A stretch of DNA of 64,000 bases, taken from contig OX485807.1 of the NCBI GenBank assembly GCA_950295325.1, positions 10,321,001 to 10,385,000 of the forward strand, given 5' to 3'. The stretch is from Polytrichum commune (taxonomy: Eukaryota; Streptophyta; Polytrichopsida; Polytrichales; Polytrichaceae). Shown here in pieces: positions 24,993 to 36,379 of this stretch. Every line of letters begins with the position of its first letter. The first letter of the stretch is position 1. The notes beneath the pieces are model-generated. The model saw only the letters and a list, made by a program, of their open reading frames with translations. It was not told the origin of the DNA and ran no database searches. A program made the translations under genes and the position numbers.

Positions 24993-26677
24993 TCACTCTT
25001 TTGTTTTTGAAATACTATTATTAGCCTTTGCGGCCGTTTCTTTTTCTTTTGCTTTCATGTCGTCCATGGCTCTAAATATCTCGGCTCCGCGACTGTAACC
25101 TTGTTTATTCCCATTCCCAGCCCTCGAATATATGCCATTTTCCCATATTGGCCGACCCCCTACCGAATAAGTGGAATACGAATGTGTTTGGGAAACCGAA
25201 CGTCTTGCACTCTTTCGTAGGGCCAAATAACGATCAGACTCGCAAGTCGCAGTCTTCAGTGTTCGCCTATCCAATGACGGAGTGGAGGATGCACGTCCCA
25301 CATCCATGTATATTGGGGTCTGAGACAATGACCATAAATATATATAACGACGTGGGTTAGTATAAGTTACGGATGTAAGTCCGAAAAACCCAAGAATTTG
25401 AAATGCACTAAATTAATATGCGGACATCATGAACGAAAAACTTGAGAATGCCAATAGTGGGGCACCTTGGCCTTCGGGGCGGCGGTTTGATCTTCAGGGA
25501 CATCGAGGGGAGTAGACACAAGCACAACCGGGACGTTCGTAAAGGCCGGGACATCAATGTGGGGTTCATCCATGCAAAGACGCCTGGTCGACCGCGGGTT
25601 TCGAACGTGCTTCTCATTGCGGAGGGGAGATGGGGATGGGGGTAGAGCGTAATTGAGCTTTGCAACCTTTGGAGGAGGGCTATCGACAACTCCGTCTTCG
25701 AACCCCGAGTCTTTGGAGTAATCCACGGCAGAGGCGGCATCGACGGCCGAAAATTGAAATAGTGAAGGCATTGAAACGTCGGTCACACCAATGGAAGGGG
25801 AGCTGGGGCCCGGCTGAGATGTAGACATGCCATGTCCGAGACTTTGGGATGCTTGGTGAGGCAACTAAGGCACAAAAATACATTTACAAAATAAGGAGAG
25901 AAATGTTAGATATAAACATGGAGAGTCCAAGTACAGAGCCAAAAAGTATCAAAGTTCTCATACCAATTTATTGAGTTCAGCAAAGCCGTACAACCTCCTA
26001 AATTCTGTATCTCTTGGGCCTAGAGGTCTATTGCCAATACGATTTGAGAGGACAAAATCCGGGACACTTCCGGAGTGATGGGCAAGCCTTCTAATATAGG
26101 GTCCTAATTCTAACTCTAGGAAGTTGTCGTTTCTATCGCCCTCCCAAGGGTTCGGGAAAATGCAGTTGCCCGGGGGGTTGAGAACGCTCTTCCCCGGGCT
26201 GTCGTCAATGAGGAGCGTGTTCTCCGGAGTGGGCCAATAACCTTGGGGGACCCCCTCCAACATCGGGACGCCCACCCAGAGGTTCTTCCTCAGCACCTTA
26301 AGGAATTGAGGTCCGCGGCCTCCTCCGACCTTGGGTACAATGTTGCCGCTACGGTCATAAAGGTCATCGCAGTGTTCTTGACCGAGAAGCAAGCACGGCA
26401 TTGCGAGTTCTCGGAAAAGGAAACTGACGACGGCCTTCGTGTTGTCCATCAGCATGGAGCTCCAGATGATGACATGGGCCAAGCCGAGGACCTCACGAAG
26501 GAAGCACCTCAAGCCGGGCCGGACGCGCACAACCTTCTTGTTAATTAGTGTATCGAAGCGCCCGCCGTAATCCATGTCTTGTGGAGTACGGTAGGGACCC
26601 TTGGACGCACTATTGGAGATATGTGTGGATTGACAAAGCACGCCATTGAGGTCAAATATTATGAAGTTTTTCCTCAT
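24993..26677 (-). CDS. FCP1/NIF-type HAD phosphatase-like protein (transposon cargo), three exons
   Basis: Exons 26677-25964, 25864-25442 and 25319-24993 join in frame (all phase 0) into about 487 residues. Exon 1 carries the HAD fold: motif I 'FIIFDLNGVL' with D9, where the second motif position is Asn (N11) instead of the usual Asp. Then come 'HVIIWSSM', 'LLLGQEHCDDLY' and motif III 'LLIDDSPGKSVLNP' with D158 and D159. This matches the plant 'DLNG' branch of the FCP1-like phosphatases. Exons 2 and 3 are Ser/Pro-rich and basic, without a known domain, but 'YSRGAEIFRAMDDMKAKEK' is conserved in the decayed relative. ATG 26677 is the first ATG before motif I; the frame is open further upstream without ATG. 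The donor after exon 2 (GTTTTT) is weak. Substrate unknown; catalytic competence with D-x-N is uncertain. Confidence 0.75.
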
Positions 26678-26939
26678 AATATGGCTTTGTCTTTCGGCGG
26701 GGTGGCGACATATCTCCGACGGACCCTGTGATGGCACATACTACCTAGGTGAATGGCACTACCCAGGAAAACCAAATGACAAGCATGCAAAAACGCAACA
26801 AAGAAATGCGAGGCAACAAGTATCCGAAGAACTATCCAGTTCAAAAAATTGTATTAATGTGTTTGGTGATATACATTTCGCGAATAATTTACATTGTCAC
26901 TAAAGGTCTCTCCTAAGATTAATTGAGCCTACACTAGCA

Positions 26940-27005
26940 AAATTGGATCCGCCGCCGCGGGCGAAGTCGAGATTCGAACTCGAAAATATGCACACGCCAC
27001 GAAAG
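26940..27005 (-). mobile_element. Possible tRNA-like/SINE B-box segment
   Basis: On the minus strand, TTCGTGGCGTGTGCATAT is followed by TTCGAGTTCGAATCTCG, close to a pol III B box. The stretch lies between the ParB-like gene and the HAD-like gene inside the large element. No SINE tail or duplication was found. Confidence 0.25.
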
Positions 27006-27055
27006 CTGGCTGACTGGGAACTTACGGACGCGCGTCCGTAAAGAGGGAGGCATGC

Positions 27056-30000
27056 TCAAAGGTTGATTACCTCTTCAGCGGTGAGTTCCTCGCCGGCAGT
27101 GCCTCCCTCACCAGGCCCAGTTGCGGGGCCAGGTTCCGGACGCGCGTCCGTAAATTCGCCCTGCGTGTCTTCCACCACCAACAAATCGGCTCCACCTGCT
27201 TGCGACGCTTGCGTGCCGACGAAAGGTTGATCCTCATGCGAGGAGTCTTGGCCCCCCCGCATATGTACATCTTCATCGGCGAGGGGGGCGTCGCCCATGT
27301 TGACATCTTCATCGTCTCCTATGGCGGGAGGGGAGGGCTCTGGAGCGGCAGCAACCTGGGGAGGGGGCGGGACAACCAACGCGGGGGCCGTATAGGTGTG
27401 CTCCGGTATGTACACCGTGTGGCTGCTAGAAGGAGGGCGCACCAGAACGGGGGGCACGGACATGGCGGGCTCGGGAGCTGCATACACCACTTGGGGTCTT
27501 GCCTGCAAGCTTGCCATCATGCTCATGAATTGTTGGCTTTGAGCCAAGAATTGTTGATTTTGAGCCATGAGGTCGGCGTGCCTCCGAGCAGACTCCAACC
27601 TAGCTTGTTCCATCTCAGCTTGGATGGCGGCCATCTTCCTGGCGTGCTCTTCGTTGGCCTCCCGGAGCCGCATGTCAAGCTCTTCCTTCATCCTCTTCTC
27701 CATCTTCTCGTCCAGCTCGGAGACGGACATGGGCTCTCTCTTCACCTTGCCTGGCTCAGAAGGCAAGGCGGAGATGGAAGCGTACAGCCTCACCTCATCC
27801 TCGTCTTCATTTGAGAGTTCCAAGACGGCGCCTTCGGGGTATTCGTTGTAAAGCGTCTTGTTCCTCTGCCGCCGGCTTGCACGGTAGGAGTCGATATCGG
27901 GCCTCGATATCAACTCTAGCATATCTCTACCTTCCATGGGCGGGAGCGCCGCCTGCTCACTGGGCTCTCCCCCACCAGAGGACGCCGTGCATCCGGTTTC
28001 TGCAGCAAGGTCCGCATCCCTCTCCGCCATAAGCCTTGCAGCACGAGATGGCCCCGCAGTGGAAGGAAGCCCAACTCGAGAAGTGGGAGTCCCAAAGGGT
28101 GATAGACTAGGCATATTTTGAGGCACCCGAATTGGAGTGACGTTGGGCTGCGCCTCCTCTGCATCCATGTCGTCTTCACCCAGGAGATACGCCACGCGAT
28201 ACACTGAATGACGAGCAAGACCGCGCAAGTCTTCCTGCCTGGAGGGCTGTCCCCTTGGAGACATTGGATCATCGTCTCCATCGCTGCCCCACCCGCCTGC
28301 ATGAGAAGGCTCCTCTCTGGAGGCAAGAGGAACAACAGGATGTGGGGTAATGATATCCAAGAAGTCATTGAGATCCATTTTCTCTGCAAGCTTCCTGTGA
28401 TCTTTGCACTCATCCATGTCGCCAGCCCCCACAAACGAGTTAACCTGCAACCCAAGCATCTGCACCAAATAAAAAAAGTTAGTGGATTGTTGGTATCAAG
28501 ATTGAATTGACGGGGAAGATGGACATACAAACATGATGCAGTGTGCATTTTACGGACGTGCGTCCGTAAAATGCACACTGGGTTAGGTTTGATAACTTTA
28601 CGGCCGCGCGGCCGTAAATATGTACTGCAGCGCGGCCGCAAAGTTGAAATGAACTAGGTGGTTAAACTTTACGGTCGCGCGGCCGTAAAGTTGCATCAGG
28701 TGGAGGCATGAAAGTTTTTTTAAGTACTTACCAATGCCGCATAAACAAATTTGGTCCCCCCGAAGACGTTGTACACTGTCTCACTCATCACAGTCACAGC
28801 CTTCAATACTCCTATGTAAAAGTCCATTCGGAGCTCGGTTGCCGGGCAGATTGCGAACATCGCCTCGTCCATTAGCTCCTTGGGGTGTGGAGGCGGCAAC
28901 TGGTAAATTTTCTTGAACACGCTCTTCGCCTTTACAGGCAAACGCCCACTTGGCGAAGACTTCCGTGTCAAGAAATAGAGACATATAGCGCCGACCTGCT
29001 TTACCCCCCTTGCTTCTTCGATGACAGCGATGCCTTCCGTCTTCGCGGGGACGTATGTGCTGTGGAAGATATTGTATTCGAGATCCATCGTCGAGTTGTA
29101 TAGGTCGACGACCGCTACGGATCTCTCTTGGTCCACAATCCACAGCCACACGTTTGGCTCCAGAAGTGCAGGGGACCGAAAGCTCTTGAAAGCTTTCAGG
29201 AAGCTGTCGTAGAAAGGGGTCCCTGGAGGAGGTTGTTTCCAAGAATTTGGAAATGCACGGAAATCAAAGATAGCAAAAGGACAACCCCGGGGGTCATCTC
29301 TCACAGTGGCCCGCGAAGCATGGGTGTCCCACTTGCCGAACTTGAATTGTGATGTCACAGCGCAAAACCTCGCGACACCCTCGAATTTGGCATTATTCTT
29401 TCTATCGAGGAAGTGTTTATACAAAGTTGTCTCCCTTTCGTCGATAGAACCTTTCTTCTCGTTCTTCCTTGAGCGCTGGGCCAAGAACGGAGATGCTGCT
29501 CTTATCAATGCCTTCATTGAGACGCCATTGATGTGGTATGCTATTTTCAATCCCCTCCAGTTGTCCCACACAATGTCACCATCTGCATCTGTAAGGTTGT
29601 AGGCGGGTACCAATTTGCCTATCTCCCTTATAGCCAATGTCTTCTTCTTCCTGTATTCGCACCATTCCTTAATATGGTACGTTGAAGGCTTCATAAACCT
29701 TGGTCGTTTGAGGAAGATTTTTGGATACGGCGTTGTCCTTCTCGGAGTCTCCTTAAGAAGGTGTTCTGCCGCCTTGTAAAGCTCGGCATCGAGCAACCCT
29801 TGGAGGGGACGGAAGAACTCTCTGAGGATTGGAGGCACCTTAATCTTCAAGTCCTCTTTGTACTTCTTCTCCGTCTCAAGGTTGATGAGTTCTCCGTTGC
29901 TGTGTGCATGGAAGACGCGCATCCAGATAGCCCAGGTCCTACCCGACGAAGTGATGAGCTTCAGTTCGCCCTTCAGATCTTGCACTGTCTTCATGCCGCT

Positions 30001-31546
30001 TTGCTTCATGTCAATGCTTGAGAACTTCGTCACAATCGCACTGCTGAATGCCTGCAAGTAGAGAAACAAATGAGTTGTTGAAATGAGATCAAAAAATGGA
30101 ATGAGAACCGTCTAGTTTACGGACGCGCGTCCGTAAACTTGGAGCACACAAAGAATAAAGGGAAAGTTTACGGACGCGCGTCCGTAAACTTGGAGCACAG
30201 AAAGAATAAAGGGGAATTTACGGACTCGCGTCCGTAAATTCATTTGGGAATATTACCTGCCATTTGGGATTCTTGACGACTGCGTTGTCCCTCTCTTTTG
30301 GTGGACAGCCGTGCTCCTCCCACAAGGTCCTACCAGCCACGATGTTGGCTGCCCATAACGCCTCAAACGCTTTGATTTTGTTTGTCTGGTTGAGGAAGGC
30401 AGATATGGCGATGAGCTGATTGGAGTCCTCTGAATGCACGAGAAGTGCCTTCCAATATCGGATTGTGGGTTTCAGAGGGCTCTTCCAATTATCGTCTGCG
30501 AGGAGAGCTTTTGTCGCTTCCACGCTATGCTGGCCGTCCACGATGTAGAATTCCCCTTGCTTAATAATTGGCCAATGTTCTGGTGTGACCTCCACGATTG
30601 GATCCTTTGGGATCACACATATGGTCTGCCGGTCAGCTTTCGGGTTGTTCATGATGTTGTTCATCTGCCACCAGACCCCGCTCTCTTCTTGCACCCGAGT
30701 ATTCATACTTTCAGTGCCCTGGTGGCATTTATAAACATCCACGTCAAATGTGAAATACATGCCCATTGGCCAGCAGGCTTTCGTTTTTTCGTCGAACTCT
30801 TGTTGAATTTTTGTTGATAGATCAGAGTTCGGGCGTTCTCCTTTCTTCAGAAGTGGTGCGACAGTAAGGGTGGAGCTGACATCTGGACCTTCGGTAAGTC
30901 CAGATGACTCCATCTGTGAATGGGAGCGTTTACTGGATGGTCTGCTCCCTCTCGATGCTCCACTTTGGGACGGTTTTGATCCTTCCGGGACTGTCTGTGG
31001 AACACACGGTTGTCGTTCAGAAACGACTTTCTTCTTCTTTTTCCCCTTTCTGGACTCCAGGACTGCCCCATTCACTCTCGTGACATTGTTGAGGAGTCTT
31101 CCAAGCCGCTTATCCGTCCAAGGTGCATTGCATGCATAGTCTTGGAATTCAGTTGCAAGATTGAAGCAACCCGCATCCGGGCTGCCATTTTCGCATTCAG
31201 CCTTGTGGAATGGATGTCTGTGCTCATGAAGAAGAATTGTGACTCTGTCATCTTGTTTTTCAAGATCTATGACGACATAGTCACCTTGGGCCACTCCACA
31301 CTCTACTGACCAATTTTTAACTCTAACCCATTTATCTACATCTATATCTTTGGTATTCATTTGATACCCAAATCTAAGTACGAATGTGTCATTCTCAAGT
31401 TTCTCTACGTAAACTGTCCAGTTGTCTACTGTGTCTTCGACTGGCTTGTAGTGATCGTTGTGGCTTATATCTTTGATGGCGGGTGGAAGTGGAGGCGGAA
31501 GAAACTCAAATGCCTGGTCAATTGCAGGTCTTTTTGTAGATGCCAT
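27056..31546 (-). CDS. Large nuclear-type protein with ParB-like 'DGQHS' motif (transposon-encoded), three exons
   Basis: Exons 31546-30257 (430 codons), 30051-28732 (440) and 28459-27056 (467 plus stop) join at phase 0 with GT/AG introns, giving about 1337 residues. Exon A holds an uncharacterised N-terminal region, a basic KGKKKKK stretch, then 'GEFYIVDGQHSVEATKAL' with D337-S341. This resembles the DGQHR/ParB-like fold, where the motif forms the nucleotide site; the role here is inferred only. Exon B has a conserved 'PFAIFDFRAFP…VWLWIVDQE' block of unknown function. Exon C is acidic and Pro-rich, with a charged coiled coil (about 75 residues, KMEKRMKEELDMRLREANEE…). Exons A and B have clear counterparts in the decayed relative at 53.46-56.96 kb. 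The ATG at 31546 is preceded by the densest palindrome array. Confidence 0.7.
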
Positions 31547-31591
31547 CTACAAATGCAAAAAACAATGCTTAGCATCATGATCAATGTCAAG

Positions 31592-32267
31592 TTTACGGAC
31601 GCACGTCCGTAAATTTTCTACAGGTTGTTTTGAATTATAATGTCAGAATGAACTATCCGAAAAGATTTTGCATATGTCAATACGAAATTTCACATGTAGT
31701 TTACGGACGCGCGTCCGTAAACTATCAACGGGTAGTTGGGGATGAGAATCTCAACTATGAACAAAGATAAGATTTAATAAGATAGTTCTAGTTTACGAAC
31801 GCACGTCCTTAAACTAGTAGTTGGGTTTACGGGGTTAGCACTAATTTACGGACGTGCGTCCGGAAACTAGGAATGGAGTTTACTTGGATGTCACTAGTTT
31901 ACAGACGCGCGTCCGTAAACTAGGAATGGGGTTTCCTCGGATGTCACTAGTTTACGGACGCGCGTCCATAAACTAGGAATGGGGTTTCCTCGGATGTCAC
32001 TAGTTTACAGACGCGCGTCCGTAAACTAGGAGTGGGGTTTACTTGGATGTCACTAGTTTACGGACGCGCGTCCGTAAACTAGGAGTGGGATTTACTTGGA
32101 TGTGACATCCAAGGCGTCCGTAAACTAGGAAAATATATTGTCCATTAGTAATAATATTGTTTTTTAAATATATCCAAAACTTACGGACGCGCGTCCGTAA
32201 GTTCTGGATATATGTTGCATGCTTCACCCACCTGGTGCGTCAAAGTTTGCGGACGCGCGTCCGTAAA
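31592..32267. promoter_or_regulatory. Palindrome array upstream of the ParB-like gene
   Basis: Ten full palindromes and a half-site (near 32112) lie within 45-720 bases upstream of the ParB-like ATG. Between about 31844 and 32078 they are arranged in near-tandem ~53-bp units that share the spacer phrase GGATGTCACTAG. Position directly in front of the start codon suggests a promoter or operator role; this is inference. Confidence 0.5.
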
Positions 32268-32344
32268 CTTCAAGCCCTACATTGGTTAATCTGGTCCTTG
32301 TTAAGAGGGTTCCGGATTTTCAGGAAGGTGGTTTTGTATATGAT

Positions 32345-33140
32345 GCAAAATACAAGCAAACCAGCAAAGAACAAAAAAAACCAAGCAATCAAACAATCCA
32401 GCAATCAAACAATCAAACCAGCAAGTAAAAAAACAAGAAATAAACTAAAACACAATCAAACAAGCAATCTATGTACTTATGCAAGAGGCCAGCAAGTAAA
32501 CAAGCACCCACGCCAGCAAACAAAGCAAAGCAAAGCAGCAAGCACAAGCAAATCAAACAACTGTAAGCAAACAAACACACAAGCAAAAGAGAGAAAAAGC
32601 AATCACAAGCAAGCACATAAACAAAAGATTAAAAAACAATCACAAGTAAGCACAAGCAAGCACAACCAGCTAGCAAGCACAAACAATGATACAAGCAGCA
32701 GACAATCAAACAATTAAACAAGCAAGTCAAAGCAAGAAATTAACTAAAACACAATCAAACAAACAACCTATGTCATTATGCAAGAGGCCAGCAATCAAAC
32801 AAGCAACCAAGCCAGCACAACAAAACACAAGCAAGCACAAGCAATGCAAAGCAAAGCAAAACAAAGCAAATCAGCAAAGCAAAGCAAATCAGCAAAGCAA
32901 AGTAAAGCACAAGCCAAGAAAGCACAAGCAAAGCAAAACACAAGCACAAAGCAAAGCAAAGCAAACCAGCAAGCACAAGAACAAACACAAACACAAACAA
33001 CAAACAACCTTGTGAGGTGACCAGGAGCGCCAACAGCAAGAGGAGCGCCAACAGCAAGAGGAGAGCAAGAGGAGAGCAAGAGGAACGCCAACAGCAAGAG
33101 GAGAGGAGCGCGGAGAGAAGCGCCAACAACAAGAGGAACG
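32345..33140 (+). repeat. T-poor CAAGCA/AAGCAAA low-complexity tract
   Basis: About 670 bp of degenerate CAAGCAAGCACAAG and AGCAAAGCAAA repeats with very few T on the plus strand. It is followed by GAGCGCCAACAGCAAGAG repeats to 33140. The open frames here in all phases are products of the repetitive composition (Lys/Gln/Ser-rich on one strand, Leu/Cys-rich on the other) and are not taken as genes. Confidence 0.75.
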
Positions 33141-33403
33141 CGGGGAGGAGAGGGTTTAGGGTGACAACAACAAACCCTAGAGAAGCAAGAGAGGAGCGTG
33201 AGAAGAATGTGAGGAAGAAGAGCGAGAGAGGGGAGGCGGAGAAATGAGAGGGTGAAAATGGGCGAATGAAACCCTAAAACCCTTAAGTACTCAAGAGGAG
33301 CCCTCCAAACGCCCCGACTCCCAACGTCCCATCCACCCCGCACCCCATTGCCACGTGGCAGAACCCTATAGGTTCATATTGGAGAGGTATGTGGCACACC
33401 TCT

Positions 33404-35069
33404 CCCTCTTTAGTAAGACACGTTTGGAAATCACAAAAAATGTCGTATTATCGACATGTTGTCTTCTCGTTAATATGACAAACGCTGTAAAATTGTCGTA
33501 CTATTGAGCGAATAAAAAAACAAAAGAAATATGAGCTTCAAAACACACACGACGGATGTAAGCAATTATTATATATATTGTATGAAATAATAACGTATAA
33601 CTTCAAACAAATACAAGCGTTCTCAATAATTATTGAAATAAGAGTTCAGTGATCTGAGTCTAGTGTTGCCTACCTAAGTGAAACAAGTTGTCTAATAAAA
33701 AATTAGACAACAATGATGCATAACGTTGACGCTTTAATATTGTACGTGAAAAAACATCATCCAAATGAACCAAATGCAAATTAACATTAAAATCAAAGCC
33801 TTCTGCATTATTGATTCCCAAAACGGCATCCACCAACTCAACAACCATTATACACACTTCTTGCTCAATATCATATGTATATAAGTATTAGTTGACATGT
33901 CACCATCATCCAGTCGCAACATCCAATTACACTAAATATCACTAATCCTATGAAAGTAAGGTACTTTTAACTGTGAACTCAAACACTAAATTTCAACTAT
34001 TAATGGTAATAAGTGGAAGTGACATATAATGTGTACCATTAATTATATGATTAAAATTTAACAATGACAAAAGGAGAAGGGACATGGTAGTAACATAGCA
34101 TGTAAGATACAAATTGTAAAAACATAGCACCAGTGACCATTGGGTTCTGCACCTTGTACTCGAATATAGTCTTTGTTTAAAATAATCTCTTGAAACCCTT
34201 ATTTTCATTAAATAGTGGCAGGCTCTTGGTCTGAAACCTAAATATCACCCTTATTTCATTTTTTCCATGTCGACATAAATATTTATATATTTCACATTTT
34301 CATTCGTAGGTTTATTTGGGAATTGTTGTTCTGCCAACCGACTATGGTGCTAACCCAACTCACACCATATTACTTCATAACTCCACATTTGATATTAGTC
34401 CTTCAATGTAGCATCATATTTATGACAAAGCCCAACTAACATAAGGTGAAGATGCATGACCTAGAGTCATATTAGTCACCTTTCATTTATTAATACCCTA
34501 ACCAAACCCATTCTACAATACAAATCCTAATGTTTATTAAGTTCACAATGATAAGCCTAGGGAAGTTTTCGGTATTGAAACTATAGGACAATATGAGGTT
34601 GAGTAACTCAAGTGTAACATTTTTTTGTCGAGTTGTTGCAATATGAAGGTAAGTGGACTTTAAATGACTAGTACACTAACTATCGCTTATTATTACGAAT
34701 TATGATATGCTACAACTATTTATTGTATGATAGTATATCATTGTCCACAATTAAATTACATCAATAAATTTTTTTTAAAGATTAAGCATTTTGTAAATAC
34801 AAACATCGACATATGCCACTCTTTGGACTCCTCTATCAAGAGTCTTTGAAAATATTTGTATTTGTTTGGAGTTATTAGCTCTTATTTCATATCATCTATA
34901 TTGCCTATTAAACTTGTTGTATATATATCTTTGCGCTCATTTTTATTATGATAATTTCGTATTCCCTCAATAATATGACAACTTTACGCCACTTGTCATA
35001 TGAATGAGAAGACGACACCTAGATAACATGACCTTTTTGTGTTTCTCACACTTGTCATACTAAAGAGGG
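33404..35069. mobile_element. Nested element with ~115-bp inverted termini
   Basis: The left end begins CCCTCTTTAGTA and runs through 'AAATGTCGTATTATCGACAT' and 'GTTGTCTTCTC' to about 33520. The right end (about 34955-35069) carries the same blocks inverted, finishing TACTAAAGAGGG. The 1.67-kb interior is AT-rich with only short frames and no recognisable transposase. It is a non-autonomous insertion within the larger transposon, and no target duplication was seen. Confidence 0.65.
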
Positions 35070-35505
35070 TGAACAATAATGACATTCATGTTCGGTTTGG
35101 ATGAATTTGCATGTTAATCTCTTTAATTCTTGGAGGACATAACTCTCGTCCGTCACTTGAGGTCATCCTAAGCCGGTATCAATAACATAACTTCGAAGTG
35201 CGAGGCTTGGAAGAAATTTCACCATATTTTGAGAAGAACGACATAATACTATGGGTTGAGGGTTTAGGGTTTAAGGGGTTTAGCATGAATGCAAGTCTAG
35301 AACCTAGGGTGAGCATTCAACTACCCTACTTCTTGTAATCATGAAGCCAAATTGCTTGCCTCTCATTTGAGAATTTTAATGATAAAATGAGGTAGTGGGG
35401 GATGTCAATCCAACTACACTCTTTGGAATCTTGTGTCAAGAGTTCTTGAAAATGTTTGTATTTGTTTGGAGTTATAAGCTCTTATTTCATACCATCTAAT
35501 AGGGT
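34816..35505 (+). repeat. Pair of ~90-bp direct repeats
   Basis: CACTCTTTGGACTCCTCTAT…TTTGTATTTGTTTGGAGTTA at 34816-34907 recurs at about 35418-35505 with few changes. One copy lies just inside the right end of the nested element and the other 350 bp outside it. This suggests a local duplication around the insertion. Confidence 0.6.
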
Positions 35506-35693
35506 TGAAGTCATATGCCTATGATATTATCTTGCACAACATTATGAATTAATTCAATCCCTTTGAACATAGGTCTAGTAAGCTTGTATTAAAAGTGCAC
35601 GCAAGGGTATGTATTGAATTTACATCCCTCTTATATATTAAACAACCATCGGGATTCATTGAATCCTTTCACGAGCTTGTATATCACCTACAT

Positions 35694-35960
35694 CAAGTAG
35701 TAGCAAACTGTTTTTTATTCTAGAGTTTTGTTTCCATGGTGACATGGATTGATGTGTTAAGTACTCCATTAAAGAATACCAATTAATATATAAGATCTTC
35801 AAAATCTTTCATCAAAAGTATATGTTAAGAGCAAATGGCTAAAGCCGGCTTGGAACATAAATATTATAATGATCTTCAATGTTTTGAAGCCTTAATTGTT
35901 TTCATATTTGTATCCCTTCATTTCATTTTAAACTTGGGATCACATCAAAGGATAACAAGT
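35694..35960 (+). repeat. Dispersed repeat (partner at about 62411-62690)
   Basis: Shared blocks are AGTAGTAG…, CCATGGTG, TAAGATCTTCAAAA, AATGGCTAAA, ATGTTTTGAAG, TTTCATATT and AAACTTG…CATCA, in the same order and orientation as in the partner copy. It is about 65-75% similar by eye and non-coding. Confidence 0.55.
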
Positions 35961-36379
35961 CCCGGCTAAATCTTTTACTTGCATGTAAGGGGTACAATAT
36001 TAAATGCAAGATGAGAGGAGAGAACATGATATTCTAATATCATAAGATTGTATGCAAAACAATTAAATAGTTGCTAGATTATTTCCGAAGCACATATATT
36101 TTTATAGTCCATGGACTACAAATGTTGTTGTGGTGGTTGATTTTTTATACGATTCTATAATTTTTTGTCCACAAATTCTACAATGAACTCTTAATATTGG
36201 GTACTCCAATAATATAAACCCCCCCTAAACAATGTTTATTGCTCATATAATATTAACCAACTTGCTTTGTTGTACACCATAAATATATAGATGTCTTTTG
36301 CTTTGTCATTATGTGGAGTCATGGTCAAATGCATGTTGGCCGCCATGAATACACATTCCATTGCAAGGCTGGCATTCTC

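Noticed and set aside
27200-27814. 204-codon plus-strand frame
   Set aside because: Antisense shadow of exon C; His/Leu-rich composition typical of reversed acidic coding DNA.
27916-28641. 241-codon minus-strand frame overlapping the ParB-like gene's exon C
   Set aside because: It runs through the exon-C acceptor and part of the intron palindromes in another frame; the acidic coiled-coil frame of exon C is the one that joins exon B in phase.
32413-33343. Several 65-185-codon open frames on both strands
   Set aside because: They follow the CAAGCA/AAGCAAA and GAGCGCCAACAGCAAGAG low-complexity DNA; every phase is open because T, and therefore stop codons, is rare on the plus strand. No domain or splice context.
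35255-35285. Interstitial telomere sequence (GAGGGTTTAGGGTTTAAGG)
   Set aside because: Only about two degenerate TTTAGGG units; common by chance in plant intergenic DNA.
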